Shown: positions 55,174 through 57,554 of the stretch, one piece after another
How the letters are laid out: each line of letters opens with the position of its first letter
Position numbering within the stretch: position 1 is the first letter of the stretch
Assembly (NCBI GenBank): GCA_046346665.1
Contig: JAXMHQ010000033.1
Coordinates: 1 to 57,554, forward strand
Direction of reading: 5' to 3'
Length of the DNA stretch: 57,554 nucleotides
Origin: JAXMHQ01 sp046346665
GTDB taxonomy: Bacteria; Verrucomicrobiota; Verrucomicrobiia; Limisphaerales; JAXMHQ01
Program-made: the position numbers and the translations under genes
Notes under the pieces: model-generated
Databases searched by the model: none
What the model was told of the DNA's origin: nothing
What the model saw: the letters and a program-made list of their open reading frames with translations, nothing else

Positions 55174-57498
55174 ATGAGAATCTCCCCGGTGAGCACCTGG
55201 ATGCTCATGGCTATGACCGCGCTCGGCGCGGAGCCCGCCATCTACCGCGATGGCTGGATCGATTTTGACAAGAACGGCGCGAGGGACGTCTACGAAGACC
55301 CGTCGCAGCCGGTGGATCGGCGCGTGGACGACCTCCTGTCGCGCATGACGCTCGACGAGAAAATCGGCCAGCTCCTGCAGGAACACCGCGAACAGGACGC
55401 AGTGAAACAGTTCGGCAGCCGGCTCCGCGCCGGGGCCATCGGCTCGTTCCTCGATGGATCGGAACTGATCGAAACTCCCGGGCCGCGCAATGCGCTCCAG
55501 CGCGTCGCCGTCGAGGAAAGCCGGCTCGGCATCCCGCTGATCTTCGGCCACGATTCCATTCACGGCTTCCGCACTATTTTTCCCATCCCGCTCGCGATGG
55601 CGTCGGCATGGGACCCGGCGCTGTTCGAACGGGCGTCGGTCATTTCCGCGCGCGAGACGGCGGCGGTGGGGATTGACTGGACGTTTGCGCCGATGGTGGA
55701 CCTGGCCCGCGACCCGCGCTGGGGCCGGATTGCCGAGGGTTACGGCGAGGATCCCTGGCTGGGGACCTTGTATGCCGCGGCCGAGGTGCGCGGATTCCAG
55801 GGCACCAATCCCGCCGCGCCGGACCGGCTGGTCGCGTGCCTGAAACACTACGTCGGTTACGGCGCCGCCGAGGGCGGGCGCGATTACAACACCACCGAGA
55901 TTTCGGAATACACCCTGCGCAATTTTTATCTGCCGCAATTCAAGTCCGGCGTGGACGCGGGCGCCTGGACGGTGATGAGCGCGTTCAACCTGCTGCCGGG
56001 TTCGCCGGCCAGCGCGAACCGGCACACGCTCACGGAAATCCTGCGCGACGAATGGCATTTCCCGGGATTCGTCGTGAGCGACTGGACCGCGGTGGAGGAA
56101 CTCATGCCGCACGGCGTCGCGGGCACCGGGGCCGACGCAGCCCGGCTCGCACTCGTGGCGGGCGTCGACATGGAAATGGTCAGCTCGAATTATCCGAACA
56201 CGCTCGCCGCGCAGGTCAAGGACGGCCGGATCCCCGAAAGCATCATCACCGAGGCGGCGCGGCGCGTGTTGAAAGTAAAATTCGTCAAGGGCCTCTTCGA
56301 ACACCCCTACGTCGATGAAACGCTCTACAAAACGGCGTTCCTCAGGCCCGACGCGGTCGCGCTCGCGCGCGAAGCCGCCGCGCGCTCGTGCGTCCTGCTG
56401 CGCAACGAACACGGCATCCTTCCGCTCGGGCCCGGCTCGAAGAAAATCGCCCTGATCGGCCCGTTCGGCGACGCCACCGGCGACCTGCTCGGCTGCTGGG
56501 CCGCGCGCGGCCGCGCGGAGGACGCCGTGTCCATCGCCGCCGCCCTTAAATCCCGCCTGCCCTCCACCGCCGAACTCCGCGTCGTTCACGGCTGCGATGC
56601 CACGTCCACCGGCCGCATGATCCACCTGCTCGACGGCAGCCAGGTGGAGGACCGGACCGCGCCGCCGGCGGGGCCGGGTCCGAGCATCCCGGCAGCAGTG
56701 GCTGCTGCGAAGTGGGCGGACACAATTATCCTGGCACTGGGCGAGCCCGCCGGCTGGAGTGGGGAGAATTCGAGCCGGTCGAGCCTCGACATCACCGGCC
56801 GCCAGCAGGAGCTATTCGATGCGGTGTGCAAGTTAGGCAAACCGGTGATTGTGATTTTGATCAACGGCCGGCCGCTGGCCGTCCCGGCGCTGCAGGAGCA
56901 GGCCGCGGCAATCCTGGAAGCCTGGGACCCGGGCGTGCAAGGCGGCCCTGGAGTTGTGGATGTGTTGTTCGGCGACGCGGAGCCGCAGGGGCGGCTGACG
57001 GTGTCGTTCCCGCGCAGCCTTGGCCAGGTTCCCGTGTATTACAATCATTACAACACCGGCCGGCCCGACATGGGCAAATACGTCGACGGACCGCGCGAGC
57101 CGCTTTACCCGTTCGGGTTCGGGCTGGCTTACACGGCGTTTGAGTGGAGCCCGGTGACTCTCGGCAGCGCGCGGTTGGAGGCGCACGGGAGTCTCAGGGC
57201 GTCCGTCGCGGTGCGCAACACGGGTTCGCGGGCCGGCACCGAGGTGGTCCAGCTTTACGTCCGGGCACCCGCCGCGCCCGATGCACCGCGGCCGGTCCGG
57301 GAATTGAGAGGGTTCAAGAAGGTGAAACTCCAGCCCGGCGAATCCGGTGTTGTGGACTTTGAAATCAGCCCGCACGACCTGGGTTACGTGGACGTGTCCG
57401 GCAGAAACCAGGTGCAACCGGGCAGCTATGAGCTGTGGCTCGCGCCCGATTCGGCTTCAGGGAAACCCGTGGCCTTCGAATTGGCGCCAGCCCAATGA
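55174..57498 (+). CDS. Secreted beta-glucosidase-type glycoside hydrolase, GH3
   Basis: This 774-residue enzyme has a short signal peptide (about 1-19, ending ALGA), a GH3 (alpha/beta)8 barrel and an alpha/beta sandwich. A C-terminal fibronectin-type domain (about 670-774; RPVRELRGFKKVKLQPGESG) follows. The catalytic nucleophile is D303 in FVVSDWTAVEEL; LVACLKHYVGYGAAEGGRDY and ARDPRWGRIAEGYGEDPWL are family signatures. It probably removes beta-linked glucose or xylose from oligosaccharides in the periplasm or outside the cell. Exact specificity is not readable. It stands alone after a repeat spacer. Confidence 0.93.
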   Translation: MRISPVSTWMLMAMTALGAEPAIYRDGWIDFDKNGARDVYEDPSQPVDRRVDDLLSRMTLDEKIGQLLQEHREQDAVKQFGSRLRAGAIGSFLDGSELIETPGPRNALQRVAVEESRLGIPLIFGHDSIHGFRTIFPIPLAMASAWDPALFERASVISARETAAVGIDWTFAPMVDLARDPRWGRIAEGYGEDPWLGTLYAAAEVRGFQGTNPAAPDRLVACLKHYVGYGAAEGGRDYNTTEISEYTLRNFYLPQFKSGVDAGAWTVMSAFNLLPGSPASANRHTLTEILRDEWHFPGFVVSDWTAVEELMPHGVAGTGADAARLALVAGVDMEMVSSNYPNTLAAQVKDGRIPESIITEAARRVLKVKFVKGLFEHPYVDETLYKTAFLRPDAVALAREAAARSCVLLRNEHGILPLGPGSKKIALIGPFGDATGDLLGCWAARGRAEDAVSIAAALKSRLPSTAELRVVHGCDATSTGRMIHLLDGSQVEDRTAPPAGPGPSIPAAVAAAKWADTIILALGEPAGWSGENSSRSSLDITGRQQELFDAVCKLGKPVIVILINGRPLAVPALQEQAAAILEAWDPGVQGGPGVVDVLFGDAEPQGRLTVSFPRSLGQVPVYYNHYNTGRPDMGKYVDGPREPLYPFGFGLAYTAFEWSPVTLGSARLEAHGSLRASVAVRNTGSRAGTEVVQLYVRAPAAPDAPRPVRELRGFKKVKLQPGESGVVDFEISPHDLGYVDVSGRNQVQPGSYELWLAPDSASGKPVAFELAPAQ

Positions 57499-57500
57499 AG

Positions 57501-57554
57501 GGAGGGCCGGCGTCCCCGCCGGCCCACGCATGGCTGGAGACGCCAGGGCCGGCA
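57501..57554. repeat. GGGAGGGCCGGCGTC repeat cut by the window end
   Basis: The left arm GGGAGGGCCGGCGTCCCCGC lies 2 bp after the GH3 stop codon; the right arm would lie beyond the window. Same family as 19905, 21583 and 25054. Confidence 0.75.

Overview
The window is a GC-rich bacterial chromosome segment, most likely from a Verrucomicrobiota bacterium (possibly the Pedosphaera/Limisphaera side). This is inferred from gene content, not from a 16S gene. The supporting signs are a fused lpxC-fabZ gene with lpxA (a Gram-negative lipid A maker), a PEP-CTERM protein, squalene-hopene cyclase, secreted plant-polysaccharide glycosidases, a four-helix-bundle gene of the 23S-rRNA-insert type, and a very high density of intergenic inverted repeats.

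Layout. 0-5 kb: phosphate acetyltransferase, tRNA-Ala(GGC), a large secreted beta-repeat protein behind a possible structured leader, and a small carbohydrate-binding-like protein. 5.5-9.1 kb: lipoate ligase family gene divergent from pyruvate dehydrogenase E1 (aceE). 9.3-12 kb: dapA, dapB, folK and a small unknown ORF. 12.3-15.7 kb: complete dTDP-rhamnose operon (rfbA-C-D-B). 16-20 kb: an ArsR-methyltransferase fusion regulator divergent from metK-ahcY. 20-25 kb: GH27 alpha-galactosidase, B12-binding radical SAM enzyme, VOC lipoprotein, solitary DNA methyltransferase. 25.3-28.4 kb: rpsP-khpA-trmD-rplS with terminator, then hisS. 28.46-29.68 kb: an ISAs1-type insertion sequence with 19-bp terminal inverted repeats, a 10-bp target duplication and a frame-broken transposase. 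29.9-37.8 kb: HDOD protein, HU, pyrD-pyrK, shc, dapF and a PEP-CTERM protein. 38-41.2 kb: aceF and lpdA, separated by a four-helix-bundle gene. 41.4-45.1 kb: HAD phosphatase, recR, ybaB, dnaX and the SRP RNA. 45.3-51.9 kb: M48 protease, FHA/zinc-finger membrane protein, GH140-like secreted enzyme, membrane protein and glycosyltransferase. 52.2-57.5 kb: lpxC/fabZ-lpxA-rsmI and a GH3 beta-glucosidase.

Function. Most of the window is central metabolism and housekeeping: the pyruvate dehydrogenase complex plus a lipoylation enzyme, lysine/DAP synthesis, the S-adenosylmethionine cycle, pyrimidine synthesis, lipid A, hopanoids, dTDP-rhamnose, translation and DNA repair. The accessory part is saccharolytic and surface-directed (GH27, GH140-like, GH3, the beta-repeat protein, the PEP-CTERM protein).

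The most unusual signal is between the genes. Nearly every spacer holds one or more long inverted repeats whose arms are built from degenerate 6-10 bp tandem units, often 7 bp. At least four sites share a nested composite of similar size (154-171 bp): a constant outer arm with exchangeable inner arms. Related short tandem units also occur inside dapB and directly before a small ORF. Other points of note are a DapF with serine at both catalytic cysteine positions, a perfect operator-like repeat overlapping a metK promoter, and a compact three-way-junction-like leader upstream of the large secreted protein.
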